Assembly: GCA_017649565.1 (NCBI GenBank)
Contig: JAGCGO010000091.1
Span: 1-64,000, forward strand
Direction: 5' to 3'
DNA: 64,000 nt
Origin: Fibrobacter sp.
Lineage (GTDB): Bacteria; Fibrobacterota; Fibrobacteria; Fibrobacterales; Fibrobacteraceae
Below the pieces are notes generated by a model. It ran no database searches and was not told where the DNA came from. It worked only from the letters and a program-made list of their open reading frames with translations. Shown here piece by piece: positions 9,125 to 17,096 of the stretch. The stretch's first letter is position 1; each line of letters starts with the position of its first letter. Position numbers and translations under genes: made by a program.

Positions 9125-10245
9125 GCATCCTCCACCGGAAGTTGTTCAAACTCGTAGTTGAAGTTCTTGAGCACGCCGTCACCTTCGGAGGCAAACATCG
9201 AAAGCGTGCGCACCGTGGCATCGGCCGCCTGCATAAAGGCCTTCGCCGACTCGGAGTTCGGGTAACGCAGCACGGCAGGCGTACCTTCGTCACCGCAACC
9301 CGCCACCGCAGGTTCAAGCGGCACCTTCGCAATCAGGGGGACTCCCCAGCTCTTGGCGATGCGTTCACCGCCGCCTTCACGGAAAATGTTGTGGTGCTTG
9401 CCGCACTGGTCACAAATGAAGTAGCTCATGTTCTCGACGACGCCCACCACAGGTACGCCCACGGAATCGAACATCGCGAGCCCCTTGCGGCAGTCGGCGA
9501 GCGCCACCTCCTGTGGGGTCGTCACCACGACGGCACCGGCCATCGGGCAGTTCTGCGTGAGCGTGAGCTGGATGTCGCCTGTTCCCGGGGGAAAGTCCAC
9601 CAGCAGGTAGTCGAGCTTGCCCCACCGCACATGGTGGATAAAGTGCTGGATCATCTGCGAGACCATCGGTCCACGCCAGATGGTCGCCTTGTCGGAGTCG
9701 GCAAACATGCACATACTGACGATACTGATGCCGCCCTTGGCCTCGACTGGCGCAATCGTATTGTCGTCAAAAACCTCGGGAGCCTTGTCGATGCCGAACA
9801 TGAGCCCCATGCTCGGTCCGTAGATGTCGGCATCGAGGATGCCCACCCGTGCACCGGAAAGGCTGAGAGCCATGGCAAGGTTCGCCGTCACGGTCGACTT
9901 GCCTACGCCGCCCTTGCCGCTGGCGACCGCCACCACATGGGCAACTTCGTTGATGTAGGAGACCTTCGGAGCCTGCGCCGCCGTGTTGGAGCCTTCCACG
10001 CGGCCCTGCGCCGTAAACGTCACGTTCACCTCGCTTGCCCCGAGGCTCTTGACAATCGCGATGCACTGGTCCTTGAACTGGTCGCGGATCGGGCAGGCGG
10101 GAGTCGTAAGGCGGAGGTCGAAACTCACCTTGTCTCCGTCAATCTTCAGATTCTGAACAAAGTTCAGCTCCACGATATTCTTGTGGAGGTCCGGATCCTG
10201 GACCGCCCGCAAGGCACTAAGAATATTTTGTTCGGTCAATTGCAT
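9121..10245 (-). CDS. mrp: Mrp/ApbC/NBP35-family Fe-S cluster carrier ATPase
   Basis: 374 residues. The N-terminal MIP18-type domain (residues 1-80, DPDLHKNIVELNFVQNL) is followed by a deviant-Walker P-loop ATPase, GKGGVGKSTVTANLAMALS at about residue 113, a Walker B/switch LLVDFPPGTGD, and the conserved cluster-binding CxxC in YFICDQCGKHH. The family binds and transfers [4Fe-4S] clusters to apoproteins in the cytosol. It is coupled to the DUF971 gene downstream. The short region upstream consists of GATTAGAGGCTA-type repeats. Confidence 0.95.
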   Translation of the reverse strand: MQLTEQNILSALRAVQDPDLHKNIVELNFVQNLKIDGDKVSFDLRLTTPACPIRDQFKDQCIAIVKSLGASEVNVTFTAQGRVEGSNTAAQAPKVSYINEVAHVVAVASGKGGVGKSTVTANLAMALSLSGARVGILDADIYGPSMGLMFGIDKAPEVFDDNTIAPVEAKGGISIVSMCMFADSDKATIWRGPMVSQMIQHFIHHVRWGKLDYLLVDFPPGTGDIQLTLTQNCPMAGAVVVTTPQEVALADCRKGLAMFDSVGVPVVGVVENMSYFICDQCGKHHNIFREGGGERIAKSWGVPLIAKVPLEPAVAGCGDEGTPAVLRYPNSESAKAFMQAADATVRTLSMFASEGDGVLKNFNYEFEQLPVEDA

Positions 10246-10285
10246 AGTAGAGATTAGAGGCTAGAGATTAGAGGCTAGGGTGAGA
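10246..10285. repeat. Short direct repeats between mrp and the ModF-like gene
   Basis: The spacer has two tandem copies of an 18-bp unit reading approximately tagagattagaggctagag. It resembles the purine-rich TTAG-containing repeat tracts at 5918-5985 and 61990-62110. No gene fits here. Confidence 0.6.
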
Positions 10286-11731
10286 TTACATAGAGAACTT
10301 AGGCATTCTCAACAGATGCGTCATGCACGGGGGCCATTCCTCTTCGTAGTGGCTGACCAGGATGATCGTCGTCTCTGTCGAGAGCAGTTGCAGCAAGTTG
10401 AAAATCTTTTCGCGGTAGCCGCCCTGCAACCCTTGGGTCGGCTCGTCGAGCAGCAGCACCTTTGGCGGGCGGATAGCCGCACGCGCCATGAGCACCACGC
10501 GCTTGTCGATCGGCGAGAGGTTGCGGTAGCGAGCGTGGATATCGGCAAAACCCAGGTACTCGAGCCACTCCTTCGCCTTCGCGCGTTCTTCCCAGGTGGT
10601 ATTCTCCGCCCTGCAGAGGTTCCCCGTAAAGCCCGTGCAAAGCACTTCGGAAAGGTCCAGGTCTTCACGGTACTGGAGAGCCAGTTCCGGCGAGAAGAAT
10701 CCGAGTTTCGCCTTGTGGTCCCAAATGTTGAGGCCATGTCCCGGCCGTTCCCCTAACAAAGTAATGTCGTTCTTGTAAATCTGCGGATGGTCGGCCGTCA
10801 AAAGTCCGAGCAGGGTACTCTTGCCCGCACCGTTCTCGCCCATCACCGCCCAGTGTTCCCCCTTGCGCACGGTCCAGTTCAGGTTCTTGAGCACGGTCGT
10901 GTCGCCGAACTGGACGTTGACGTTTTTGAGGTCAAACAAAATCTCGGCAGTGGACTGCGAATCAGGTTGGTGAGCCTGCCGAACCACCTGATTTGAATCA
11001 ACTACAGTTCCCTTCGGCAAGCTCAGGGAACTTCCACGAAGTTCCACGATCTCGTAATCCTTCAGCTCCGCCTTCGTGAACTTGGGTTTCGCGGCAGCAC
11101 TCGGCAAGTCACCTGCGTACTGCGTAAACGTCTTGTCCGCATAGACGAACGCGGGAATCTCGGGCAGCAGTTCATCTTCGCGGGCGAGGCGCACAGCCAA
11201 CTTCACTCCCGGGCGCTTCGACAAGTCCACCACGCTCGATGCGAGGTGGCTGCGGAATTCCGGATCCAGCCCTCCGAACAAATCATTGAAATAGATCCAC
11301 TCGGGCTTTTCCATCCACATGCGGGCGAGCAATACGCGGCGCAATTCCCCGTTCGAAAGGCTCAGGAGCTTGCGTTCCAGAATTTCCGGAGAAAGTTCCG
11401 CAATAGAAAGGGCTTCGTCGATTTTTGCGGGGTCGGTCTCAGGCCATGCCATATCGTCGATATAGCGGTCCGTCTGCAAGAAAAACTTCTTGTTCAAAAG
11501 CAGGTTCTTTACCAGCGGAGCTTCCTCGTCGTGCAGGCTGATGAAGCGCTGTTGGAAAAACGGGGCCAATGCATGCTGGATTTTCCGCTGCAACGCCTCC
11601 GACATCGTCGAGACGTTCTTCTGCTGATTCAAGAAATGCGTGATAACCCTGTCCAAGTCCTCGCCTTCGGTGCTGAAAATCTGCACCTGCGGGAACATCT
11701 CTATCAGGGCCTCGAAACGTTTAAATTCCAT
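10286..11731 (-). CDS. ModF/PhrA-like tandem ABC ATPase with a degenerate first domain
   Basis: 481 residues from the ATG at 11731; upstream codons are not conserved-looking. The C-terminal half is a full ABC domain: Walker A GENGAGKST, a ModF-like ADHPQIYKNDITLLGERPG stretch, Walker B VLLLDEPTQGL and switch His VSHYEEE, but its signature is LSPID instead of LSGGQ. The N-terminal half keeps a signature (LSNGELRRVLLARMW) and a Walker B remnant IYFNDLFGGLD but has no Walker A. Family members are putative molybdate-related or photorepair ATPases without permeases. The linker between halves (VVDSNQVVRQAHQPDSQS) is encoded by repeat hairpins. Confidence 0.82.
   Translation of the reverse strand: MEFKRFEALIEMFPQVQIFSTEGEDLDRVITHFLNQQKNVSTMSEALQRKIQHALAPFFQQRFISLHDEEAPLVKNLLLNKKFFLQTDRYIDDMAWPETDPAKIDEALSIAELSPEILERKLLSLSNGELRRVLLARMWMEKPEWIYFNDLFGGLDPEFRSHLASSVVDLSKRPGVKLAVRLAREDELLPEIPAFVYADKTFTQYAGDLPSAAAKPKFTKAELKDYEIVELRGSSLSLPKGTVVDSNQVVRQAHQPDSQSTAEILFDLKNVNVQFGDTTVLKNLNWTVRKGEHWAVMGENGAGKSTLLGLLTADHPQIYKNDITLLGERPGHGLNIWDHKAKLGFFSPELALQYREDLDLSEVLCTGFTGNLCRAENTTWEERAKAKEWLEYLGFADIHARYRNLSPIDKRVVLMARAAIRPPKVLLLDEPTQGLQGGYREKIFNLLQLLSTETTIILVSHYEEEWPPCMTHLLRMPKFSM
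10961..11032. repeat. Two REP-like hairpins inside a coding region
   Basis: Inverted repeats at 10961-10992 (ATCAGGTtGGT...ACCACCTGAT) and 11006-11032 (AGTTCCCT...AGGGAACT) share the loop core TGAGCYTGCCGAA in opposite orientations. The same core, as GAGCTTGTCGAA, sits in the hairpin at 14600-14626. Here the pair lies in frame in the ModF-like gene and encodes its interdomain linker. Confidence 0.75.
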
Positions 11732-11799
11732 ACTGACAAATATAAAAAAACACCCTTCCGCACTGCGGAAAGATGTTTGTTTTGGAGGAGTAGTACTAT

Positions 11800-13389
11800 T
11801 TAGAACTTGTTGAAGAAATCCCACGTGGCTTCGGGCACCCAGCTCTTCTGCTGGCCAGGATCCTTGTGATCCCAGATGTGTCCGCCATTCTGCGTACACC
11901 AGCGAACCGGGAAGCGTTCCTCGACCGTAGTGTAGTCGTAGCAGACATGCGGACCATTTCCGCCGTACTCTTGAGCCTTTTCGTTCTTGGCCTTACCGCC
12001 TTCGGAATTGAGCTCCAGGATAATGTCGCGGGCGGCACGTCCCATTTCAGGACGGCAAAGATCGTCTTGCAAGCCAAGCACGCCCATCCAGCCGACACCC
12101 TTGTTCTGGCGTTGCGGAAGCCAAATGTTGCGTTCGGCGGTCTCGTACACGGCAACCGCGCGGAGCACGTCCTGGTGATTCCAGGAAAGGCCGTTACTGA
12201 ACATGGAACCGTAGCTGAAGCCTGTCGAGAACACACGGCTGGAGTCAATGCAGAAACTGCTTTCGAGCATGGCAAGGAGTTCGTCAAAGAGAATGTAGTC
12301 GTTCTGGTCCCACGGGGCCTGATTGCCGTTGCCTTCGGGAGCCACGAAGATTGCCGTCTCTTCCTTGTCAAGCGGCTTGAGTCCATAGTAACCTTCGTCC
12401 TGCACGCCGCCGGCCCAGCCGCCCATGCACTGCATGCCAAAGATTAACTTGTACGGTTTGTTCTTGTCGTAGCTCTTCGGGACATCGATGCGTACGGTAC
12501 GTGTACCCTTGCTCCACTTGAATTCGAAGTGGGGCTTGTCGCCACGATACTGGTAGTTCAGATTAGGAGCATCCTTGCCGCAGCCGCTCGAAGGTACAGG
12601 ATCGTTCTTGAGGCCCCAACCATACTCATACTGCGGAGCAGGCGGTGCGGGCTTTTTCAGGACAAGCGCAAGGTTCGTGTCCAGATTCGTAAGGTGAACA
12701 GTGAGCGTGTCATAACCTTCCGCAACCACGCGGAGGCTGTCGTTGTCGCCCACTTTAAGGAGAGCCCGGGCGTGGGACTTTTCGCCGAACACGGCAGAAA
12801 AGCTCCCGTCGGCAGCGAAGCGGAAATTCTGCTGCGCATTGCCGATTCTTACGCGGGCAAAGTAAGTACCCTTGGCCTTGACGGAAGATTTCATGTTCAC
12901 CGTTCCCGAGCCGTACAGGGTCTCGTCGATCAGGCGGTTGCCCACCATGTCGAAGACCTGTACACGGACCGGGGAGCCGGAGCCTCCCGCAAAAGAAAGT
13001 ATACCGTCGTTCACGGAAAGGTAGCCCACGGAGCGGGAAGCCGCAATCCCTTGGACTTGGCCGCCAATCGAAATCTGGCCAGAATCGCCCGGGGTCCCGG
13101 GAGCAACCTCGCCCTGATTTCCAGGGGCTTGCTCGCCTTGGTTCCCAGGAGAGACCTCGTCCTGATGGAGGGTAAACTTCCCATCCGCGTCGGTTTGCGC
13201 AAGGATTCCCTTTCCGAGGAGCGAGACAGAAGCCTTTTCTATGGCCTTGCCGCCCTCGTCGCTAACCTTCCCGGTGACAGTGAAAGCATTTGCCGCAACA
13301 GCCGAAAAGGCGACGGCAAAGCACAACGATACACCTGTTGCCAGTGTACTTTTAATCCAAAACATCCTCATATTGCAATTATTCCTCAT
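11800..13389 (-). CDS. Secreted esterase/depolymerase (feruloyl/acetylxylan esterase-like)
   Basis: 529 residues. A Sec signal peptide (to about ANA, residue 35) is followed by a carboxypeptidase-regulatory-like beta-sandwich (FTVTGKVSDEGGKAIEKASVSLLG), a Gly/Pro/Gln collagen-like linker (PGNQGEQAPGNQGE), a beta-sandwich with VFDMVGNRLIDE, and a C-terminal alpha/beta-hydrolase domain. The nucleophile motif is GFSYG (GxSxG) and the likely catalytic His is in NGGHIWDH. This layout fits esterases that remove feruloyl or acetyl groups from xylan. The exact substrate is inferred. Other possible starts are at 13371 and 13365; the former has GAGGA upstream. Confidence 0.85.
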   Translation of the reverse strand: MRNNCNMRMFWIKSTLATGVSLCFAVAFSAVAANAFTVTGKVSDEGGKAIEKASVSLLGKGILAQTDADGKFTLHQDEVSPGNQGEQAPGNQGEVAPGTPGDSGQISIGGQVQGIAASRSVGYLSVNDGILSFAGGSGSPVRVQVFDMVGNRLIDETLYGSGTVNMKSSVKAKGTYFARVRIGNAQQNFRFAADGSFSAVFGEKSHARALLKVGDNDSLRVVAEGYDTLTVHLTNLDTNLALVLKKPAPPAPQYEYGWGLKNDPVPSSGCGKDAPNLNYQYRGDKPHFEFKWSKGTRTVRIDVPKSYDKNKPYKLIFGMQCMGGWAGGVQDEGYYGLKPLDKEETAIFVAPEGNGNQAPWDQNDYILFDELLAMLESSFCIDSSRVFSTGFSYGSMFSNGLSWNHQDVLRAVAVYETAERNIWLPQRQNKGVGWMGVLGLQDDLCRPEMGRAARDIILELNSEGGKAKNEKAQEYGGNGPHVCYDYTTVEERFPVRWCTQNGGHIWDHKDPGQQKSWVPEATWDFFNKF

Positions 13390-13424
13390 ATTGCACTATC
13401 AAGATATCTTCGTAAAAGGGAAAT

Positions 13425-14567
13425 GTGTCCAGGCTCACACGCATTTCTATGGACAATCAGTCCATGCCAAGCATGTTGGGTTATTCTATGTGGGATGTTT
13501 ACAATATGGGCGAAATGAATTATCTTGTTTGCGTGAATTCCGTTTTGCTGAAATGTGTGCAGGGGGAACGCATCTCCCCTGCCGAAGCGCTCGACCTGCT
13601 GAAGAACGCCCCCTGGACCGAAGTCGTTGAAGCCGCCGACTTGGTGCGCAAGCGCATGCACCCCGACAACAAGGTGGGCTACACGGCGTTCCGCATAGTG
13701 AACTACACGAACGTCTGCGAGATCACGTGCAGTTTCTGCAGTTTTTGCAGGCCGGCCCACAGCCCCGAAGCCTACGTGCTCAGCCTCGACGAAATCCGCC
13801 AGAAGACCATCGAAGCGAAGGCAAAAGGCGCCGACCATATCTTTTTGCAGGGCGGCGTGAACAAGGACATTCCCCTGGACTACTACACCGACGTGCTCAA
13901 GATGCTCACGCAGGAGCAGGGCATGAAGGTACGCGGGTTCTCGCCGGTGGAACTCGTGCGCATCGCGGAATTCAACAAGATTACTTTGGACGAACTGCTG
14001 GACATCTTCAAGGAGGCGGGCCTCAGTTCCGTACCGGGCGCAGGCGCCGAAATCCTCAGTGACCGCATGCGCCAAATGCTCAGCCCCAGAAAACTCCCCG
14101 CGCAGCAGTGGTGCGACACGCTAGCCGCCTGCCACAAGAAGGGGCTCCCCGGCAGCGCGAACATCGTCTTCGGTAGCGTCGAGACTCCCGAGGAAATCAT
14201 CGAGCACCTGGATTACGTGCGCAAGACCCAGGACATCGCGCAAGGCTTCAAGAGTTTCGTGGTGTGGACGTTCCAGCCGCAGACCGACAAGTTCCCCATC
14301 CGGCACGTACGCGGCGACGAATACCTCAAGCTGCTCGCGCTTTCCCGCCTGTACCTCGACAATATCCCCCACATCGAAGTCTCGCTACTCGGCATGGGGC
14401 TTTCGCTCGGCGAACTCGGGCTGCACAGCGGCGCCGACGACATCAACAGCATCGTGATAGAAGAAAACGTGCTCAAGAACCACGGACTCACCACCATCGA
14501 GGCGGCCGAAGAATTTATCCGCAACGCCGGCTTCACGCCATACCGCCGTTCATTAAATTTTGACTAA
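13425..14567 (+). CDS. mqnC: Cyclic dehypoxanthinyl futalosine synthase (radical SAM)
   Basis: 380 residues. Radical SAM enzyme of the futalosine route to menaquinone that cyclises dehypoxanthine futalosine. The [4Fe-4S] motif CxxxCxxC is CEITCSFC. HIFLQGGVNKD, VRGFSPVEL, SVPGAGAEILSDRMR and FGSVETPEE match MqnC; the related MqnE has GGGAEIF at the equivalent place. A GTG start at 13425 has AAAGGGA just upstream. An in-frame ATG at 13449 has no clear ribosome binding site. It diverges from the esterase gene across a 35-bp gap. Other mqn genes are not in the window. Confidence 0.9.
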   Translation: MSRLTRISMDNQSMPSMLGYSMWDVYNMGEMNYLVCVNSVLLKCVQGERISPAEALDLLKNAPWTEVVEAADLVRKRMHPDNKVGYTAFRIVNYTNVCEITCSFCSFCRPAHSPEAYVLSLDEIRQKTIEAKAKGADHIFLQGGVNKDIPLDYYTDVLKMLTQEQGMKVRGFSPVELVRIAEFNKITLDELLDIFKEAGLSSVPGAGAEILSDRMRQMLSPRKLPAQQWCDTLAACHKKGLPGSANIVFGSVETPEEIIEHLDYVRKTQDIAQGFKSFVVWTFQPQTDKFPIRHVRGDEYLKLLALSRLYLDNIPHIEVSLLGMGLSLGELGLHSGADDINSIVIEENVLKNHGLTTIEAAEEFIRNAGFTPYRRSLNFD

Positions 14568-14599
14568 GGCAGGAATTGCCATTTCGACTAAATAAAAAA

Positions 14600-14626
14600 A
14601 GCACACCGAGCTTGTCGAAGTGTGCT
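14600..14626 (-). terminator. REP-like hairpin acting as a terminator for the 44-aa peptide gene
   Basis: The stem GCACAC/GTGTGC has loop cgagcttgtcgaa. On the reverse strand it is followed by seven T residues, a canonical intrinsic terminator for the small peptide gene that ends at 14686. It would also sit in the 3' trailer of mqnC. The loop matches the repeat core found at 10961-11032. Confidence 0.75.
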
Positions 14627-14685
14627 TATTCGCGCAACGATATGTTGCGTGATTTTTTGCGGCATTTTGAGAGAAAATCAAAAAA

Positions 14686-14820
14686 TCAGTTAAACCCGCC
14701 ACAATTTGGATCGGTATTATCCTCACAATCGGAACCATAGCCGCTGCCGCACAACATCTGCGTGTACTCCATGTCCACGACATTCATTTCGGGAGCAATG
14801 TATTCCTTCTTTTCTTCCAT
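14686..14820 (-). CDS. 44-residue Cys/Gly-rich peptide, RiPP-precursor-like
   Basis: A short ORF with AAGGAG six bases before its ATG. The peptide starts MEEKKEYIAPEMNVVDMEY, continues TQMLCGSGYGSDCEDN and ends TDPNCGGFN. The charged N-terminal half with a YxxPxMxV pattern, a Leu-Cys-Gly-Ser-Gly junction and a Cys/Gly/Asp/Asn-rich C-terminal half resemble the leader and core of ribosomally made, modified peptides, or the short uncharacterised peptides common in Bacteroidota. No modification enzyme lies next to it. A promoter (14864-14892) and terminator (14600-14626) frame it as a single-gene unit. Confidence 0.65.
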   Translation of the reverse strand: MEEKKEYIAPEMNVVDMEYTQMLCGSGYGSDCEDNTDPNCGGFN

Positions 14821-14863
14821 TTTCTTCTCCTTAGCCTGTTTCCGTAAAACAGCCATCTATATA

Positions 14864-14892
14864 ATAATAACGCAAAAAAATGGAATCGGCAA
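14864..14892 (-). promoter_or_regulatory. Promoter of the 44-aa peptide gene
   Basis: Reverse strand: TTGCCG (14892-14887), a 17-base spacer and TATTAT (14869-14864), about 40 bases upstream of the ATG at 14820. A further TATATAG follows at once and could extend the -10 region. Confidence 0.6.
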
Positions 14893-14917
14893 CCGGAAAT
14901 GCCGTTTTTACCCCAAA

Positions 14918-14946
14918 AAAACAACCCCGGTCATAAAACCGGGGGC
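14918..14946 (-). terminator. Terminator of the 20-aa peptide unit
   Basis: On the reverse strand the stem CCCCGGT...ACCGGGG is followed by TTGTTTTTTT. It lies about 45 bases after the stop of the 20-codon ORF and upstream of the 44-aa gene's promoter, so it separates the two mini-genes. Confidence 0.8.
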
Positions 14947-14990
14947 TTAACCTTTCCAAAGAATCCCAAAAATCTAGCCAATTTCGCCAA

Positions 14991-15053
14991 TTAGGCGTGC
15001 TTGGCGTACTTCTTGAAGCTCTTGACCAGCAGGACAGCGAGTATGCAGTACAT
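14991..15053 (-). CDS. 20-residue hydrophobic/cationic mini-protein
   Basis: The ORF encodes MYCILAVLLVKSFKKYAKHA. AAGGAG lies five bases before the ATG, one of the best ribosome binding sites in the window. A hydrophobic stretch of about nine residues precedes a basic tail (KSFKKYAKH), like small membrane peptides or type I toxin peptides. A consensus promoter (15113-15141), a leader hairpin (CGTTCTG 15081-15087 / CAGAACG 15100-15106) and a terminator (14918-14946) surround it. Function unknown; it could also be a leader peptide or part of a regulatory RNA. Confidence 0.6.
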   Translation of the reverse strand: MYCILAVLLVKSFKKYAKHA

Positions 15054-15112
15054 TTGTTCTCCTTTCGTCGTTCTTTTTTGCGTTCTGTCGTTGATTTCTC
15101 AGAACGGCGCCA

Positions 15113-15141
15113 ATATTAACAATTTTTTACTAACGTTTCAA
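15113..15141 (-). promoter_or_regulatory. Consensus promoter of the 20-aa unit
   Basis: Reverse strand: TTGAAA (15141-15136), exactly 17 bases, then TAATAT (15118-15113). The predicted start near 15106 is at the base of the 7-bp leader hairpin. The transcript would be about 190 nt. Confidence 0.7.
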
Positions 15142-15271
15142 GGGAAAAAAGTATATAGGAAATACTTTTTTTTCATTACCTAGAAAAAATCCCCCCGACA
15201 GCAGATTCCAGGGGTCCATTTGCCCACCCCCCGTTACATTTTACACGGGGAAAATTGGTAAATTTTAGGAC
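15142..15271. other. Upstream region of batD
   Basis: AT-rich spacer containing an inverted repeat CCCCGT/ACGGGG separated by about 10 bases (15228-15250), just upstream of the batD start. It could be a leader hairpin, but there is no T-tract on the plus strand. No ORF with a ribosome binding site was seen. Confidence 0.4.
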
Positions 15272-17068
15272 ATGAAACGCGTTTTACTTACTTGTCTCGC
15301 CCTCGCAACTTTCGCAGCGGCATCGCCATCGCTTCAGGTGGACCGCGAGCGCATCGAGGCCGGGCAGACGTTCGGTCTCCAGTTTGTCGTCCCCTTGCAA
15401 GAAATCCCGGCCAACAGTGAAGTCGTCCAGATAGAAACTAAGAACGGATTTACCTTCTTGGGCCTCGACAGTACGGACCAGGTCATCCGTCCCGGATTCG
15501 AAGACATGTTCTTCGGCGGCGGAAGGGCCTACAAGGCGCGTATTTACACGTTCAAGCTCCGGGCCCCGAAAAAGACAGGCCAGATCAACGTGGGCCAGCT
15601 TTTCTGGACAATCAATGGCGAAAGGCAGCCTGTCAGCGGGATTATTCCCGTCAGCGTGCAGCGCTCCTACAACGACGACGCCCTGGCCGTGAGCCTCACC
15701 CCGAGCAAGAAGAGCATCTACGAAGGCGAACAGTTCTACGTGACCCTCGGCTTCCACACTTTCGAGCATTTCGAAGGCAACCTCCAGGCCACCGACATGA
15801 ACACCGGCAGCGACTTCATCGTCCACAGGAGCGACCTTTCCAACATGGAATTCAAGCCGGTCGAAGGCGCCCGCCGCGAAATGCAGGCCAGCGCAAAGTT
15901 CGCCTGGCTCAGCCCCACCAAGAGCGGTAACCTCCAGATTCCCGCTTTCAAGTTCAAGTACACCAAGCGCGGCGAGCCCAAGATTGTCGAAGAGAAGAAG
16001 CAGATGGGCAACATGTCGTTCTCGAGCAGGAGCGTCAAGCAGGAATCCGTCGAGACCGAAGCCGCCACCCCCGTCGTGAACATCAACGTAAAGCCCCTCC
16101 CCGCCGAAGGCCGCCCGGCCAACTTCTCGGGGATGGTCGGCAGCTACAGCTTCGACGCCCAATTCGACAAGGACCACCTGAAAGTCGGCGAGGCGCTCAC
16201 GCTTTCCATCACCATCAAGGGCGACGGAACCCCAGGCACCATCACCGACCCGAAACTGCCCAGCTTTGACGACTTCCGCTCCGTGCCGCCCGAAAACAGC
16301 ATCGACAAGAAGATTGCCGGCAGCAAGGTCGTGACGACAAAGAACATCAAGATTTTCCTCTATCCCAAGAAGAAGGGTTCTTTCGAAATCCCGGAAATTT
16401 CGTACTCGTGGTTCGACCCGGCCAAGAGGGCATACCAGTCCGAAACGCTCGGCCCCTGGACCATCGAAGTCGAGAAGGGCGACGCCTCGGCCGAAGCGGC
16501 ATTCATGCCGGCGGCAACGCGTCCCACGGCCGTACAGAAGCAGGAAATCGAGGCACTCGGCAGCGACATCCGCTTCATTCACAAGGTCTCGGGCAAAAAA
16601 GAATCCCCCACGCCCCACAGGGACATCCTGTTCTGGATTATATTCCTCGCGGCTATCCCGTTCTACCTGGTCTCCGCAGGGATGATCCGCCGCCACCGCA
16701 AGCACAGCAGCGACGCAGCGCTCGTCCGCAAGGGCAAGGCCAAGAAGATGCTCAAGGCGCGCTTCGCCGATGCGCACACGGCCATGCAGAAGGGTGACGT
16801 CAAGGCATTCTACGCGGCACTCGAGGCAGGCCTCATCGACTACCTGAGCGACATCACCAACCTGGAATTCAAGGGCATGACGCGCAACCAGATGAAGCAG
16901 GAACTCGAAAAGCTCGGGCTCGGCGCCGACAACATCGACGCTATCGACAAGTGGCTCGAGAAGTGCTCCTTCGCGCGCTTCGCTCCGGTGAACCCCAGCC
17001 CCGAGGAACAGGGATCCATGCTCAAGGACATGGAAAAACTTTGCGATGGACTCGGCATACTCAAATGA
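15272..17068 (+). CDS. batD: BatD-family (oxygen tolerance) membrane protein
   Basis: 598 residues: an N-terminal signal peptide (about 1-18), a long periplasmic beta-sandwich region (LQVDRERIEAGQTFGLQFVV, then LTPSKKSIYEGEQFYVTLGF and DKDHLKVGEALTLSITIKG, typical repeated BatD domains), one transmembrane helix at about 450-472 (ILFWIIFLAAIPFYLVSAGMI), and a basic cytoplasmic tail with a helical domain. The Bat system (BatA-E with MoxR) supports envelope or oxidative-stress tolerance in Bacteroides, Leptospira and Francisella. batE follows at once, but batA, batB and batC are not upstream in this window. Confidence 0.88.
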   Translation: MKRVLLTCLALATFAAASPSLQVDRERIEAGQTFGLQFVVPLQEIPANSEVVQIETKNGFTFLGLDSTDQVIRPGFEDMFFGGGRAYKARIYTFKLRAPKKTGQINVGQLFWTINGERQPVSGIIPVSVQRSYNDDALAVSLTPSKKSIYEGEQFYVTLGFHTFEHFEGNLQATDMNTGSDFIVHRSDLSNMEFKPVEGARREMQASAKFAWLSPTKSGNLQIPAFKFKYTKRGEPKIVEEKKQMGNMSFSSRSVKQESVETEAATPVVNINVKPLPAEGRPANFSGMVGSYSFDAQFDKDHLKVGEALTLSITIKGDGTPGTITDPKLPSFDDFRSVPPENSIDKKIAGSKVVTTKNIKIFLYPKKKGSFEIPEISYSWFDPAKRAYQSETLGPWTIEVEKGDASAEAAFMPAATRPTAVQKQEIEALGSDIRFIHKVSGKKESPTPHRDILFWIIFLAAIPFYLVSAGMIRRHRKHSSDAALVRKGKAKKMLKARFADAHTAMQKGDVKAFYAALEAGLIDYLSDITNLEFKGMTRNQMKQELEKLGLGADNIDAIDKWLEKCSFARFAPVNPSPEEQGSMLKDMEKLCDGLGILK

Positions 17069-17096
17069 ACGACGGGAAAACAGGCGGGAATCGAGA

